Shown here: positions 14,709-15,340 of the stretch, one piece after another
Layout: every line of letters starts with the position of its first letter
Position numbering within the stretch: position 1 is the first letter of the stretch
Assembly (NCBI GenBank): GCA_012521035.1
Contig: JAAYND010000161.1
Span: forward strand, 1-15,340
Direction: 5' to 3'
Source of the DNA: Methanomicrobiales archaeon
GTDB lineage: Archaea > Halobacteriota > Methanomicrobia > Methanomicrobiales > Methanoculleaceae
Length of the DNA stretch: 15,340 nucleotides
Made by a program: the position numbers and the translations under genes
Notes under the pieces: generated by a model
Databases searched by the model: none
Seen by the model: the letters and a program-made list of their open reading frames with translations, nothing else
What the model was told of the DNA's origin: nothing

Positions 14709-15293
14709 ACCCCGCTCTCCCACCGCCGCGCGTCCGAGCCGGAAGGCCTTCTCGTTGACCGCGACGGTCTTCGGCGGAACGCACCGCCGCACCGCCTCCT
14801 CGAGCGTCTCAATCCGGAGGGGAATATCGGCGGATGCGGCCCCGAGCATAACGATGTTCTGCGAGAGGCTGCTCCCTGCCTCCTCTGCGAGCTTGAGAGC
14901 ATCGATGCAGACGACGTCGAGGCCGGCGAGCGCGGCGAGGATGCTCTCCTCATCCGGCTCCACGAGCTCCTGCTGGTAGACTGATGTCGGGACGACAAAA
15001 TGCCGGTTTGTTATAAGCCGCCCACCAGCAGGGAGGTAGTGGCGGTAGCGGAGAGCCTCGATGAGGTCGAAGGCGATGAGGAGATCGGCCGTCCCCGGTG
15101 TGATTAGAGAGCCGAACTTCCCGTCGATCCTGATATGACTCTCCACCGATCCGCCGCGCTGTGCCATGCCGTGTGTCTCTGCGCTCCTGACGCTCCGGTT
15201 CTCGATGATGCATGCCTCGCCGAGGACGTTTGAGGCGAGAACGGTTCCCTGGCCACCGATACCGACGATCAGGATATCAAACGAGGGTTTCAT
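14700..15293 (-). CDS. iorB: Indolepyruvate:ferredoxin oxidoreductase, beta subunit
   Basis: Gamma-type (pyruvate oxidoreductase gamma-like) subunit of the enzyme that oxidatively decarboxylates aryl pyruvates, such as indolepyruvate, to aryl-CoA with reduction of ferredoxin. The 197-residue protein starts with DILIVGIGGQGTVLASNVL (GIGGQG at 11-16) and carries SAETHGMAQRGGSV (37-50), both hallmarks of the family. The frame is open to 15329, but ATG 15293 has GGAGGGG eight bases ahead and overlaps the stop of the preceding gene as ATGA, so it is the start. The neighbouring partial gene encodes the ferredoxin-like end of the alpha subunit, which separates IorB from other 2-oxoacid oxidoreductase gamma subunits. 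Confidence 0.92.
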   Translation of the reverse strand: MKPSFDILIVGIGGQGTVLASNVLGEACIIENRSVRSAETHGMAQRGGSVESHIRIDGKFGSLITPGTADLLIAFDLIEALRYRHYLPAGGRLITNRHFVVPTSVYQQELVEPDEESILAALAGLDVVCIDALKLAEEAGSSLSQNIVMLGAASADIPLRIETLEEAVRRCVPPKTVAVNEKAFRLGRAAVGERGVP

Positions 15294-15340
15294 CGCCGCC
15301 CCTCCATAACGATCGCACCCGACGGGCATATATCCGCGCA
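15290..15340 (-). CDS. iorA: Indolepyruvate:ferredoxin oxidoreductase, alpha subunit (C-terminal end only)
   Basis: The last 16 codons and the TGA stop of a gene that runs beyond the window. They read CADICPSGAIVMEGRR. CxxxCP followed by GAI is the closing half of a ferredoxin-type 4Fe-4S motif, as found at the C-terminus of IorA. The TGA overlaps the iorB ATG (ATGA), and the iorB ribosome binding site is inside these codons. The identification rests on this motif and on iorB. Confidence 0.75.
   Translation of the reverse strand, partial: CADICPSGAIVMEGRR

Noticed and set aside
1..15340. CRISPR array, tRNA, rRNA, transposase or toxin-antitoxin genes
   Set aside because: I looked for regular direct repeats, cloverleaf-like sequence, conserved rRNA stretches and typical small gene pairs and found none. 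A tRNA and Rfam scan would settle it.

Overview
The window looks like GC-rich euryarchaeal chromosome, most likely from a methanogen of the Methanomicrobiales (Methanoculleus-like). The evidence for Archaea is direct. There is an archaeal-type family B DNA polymerase with all exonuclease and polymerase motifs and an XPD/Rad3-type helicase. A PyrD/PyrK dihydroorotate dehydrogenase and the start of an indolepyruvate:ferredoxin oxidoreductase locus are also present. TATA elements lie 25-30 bases before several start codons that lack a ribosome binding site, which suggests leaderless transcripts. The order- and genus-level placement is inference from gene style and from the Rsm22-like and MobA-like proteins; no methanogenesis gene is in the window.

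Layout. Positions 1-747 hold no convincing gene: an AT-rich stretch (about 39% GC by hand count over the first 240 bases) with inverted repeats, one doubtful 59-codon ORF, and the leader of the first operon. Positions 748-4805 form a compact plus-strand cluster: an XPD/Rad3-like Fe-S helicase, an O6-alkylguanine-DNA alkyltransferase overlapping it, ketopantoate reductase (coenzyme A synthesis) and a MobA-like molybdenum cofactor guanylyltransferase. A strong TATA box then precedes a secreted seven-bladed beta-propeller protein (5039-6220). On the minus strand pyrD and pyrK overlap (7976 down to 6332), with a leaderless-type promoter in front of pyrD. Malate dehydrogenase and DNA polymerase B overlap on the plus strand (8176-11470). 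A small protein of unknown function (11930-11499, minus) converges on polB.

A 359-base gap with a long imperfect hairpin follows. Next come a bactofilin-like beta-helix/membrane protein (12290-13273, plus) and a convergent Rsm22-like methyltransferase with four probable Fe-S cysteines (14607-13276, minus). The window ends with iorB and the last 16 codons of iorA (minus).

How the genes fit together. Most are informational (replication, repair, ribosome assembly) or core metabolic functions (pyrimidine, CoA, molybdenum cofactor, malate, 2-oxoacid oxidation). Tight overlaps (helicase/ogt, pyrD/pyrK, mdh/polB, iorA/iorB) imply translational coupling. I see no phage, transposase, CRISPR array, toxin-antitoxin pair, tRNA or rRNA. 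I also find no clear candidate for a wholly new system. The most interesting loose ends are the uncharacterised 143-residue protein, the structured intergenic DNA at 12182-12230 and 77-109, and the helicase-alkyltransferase coupling.
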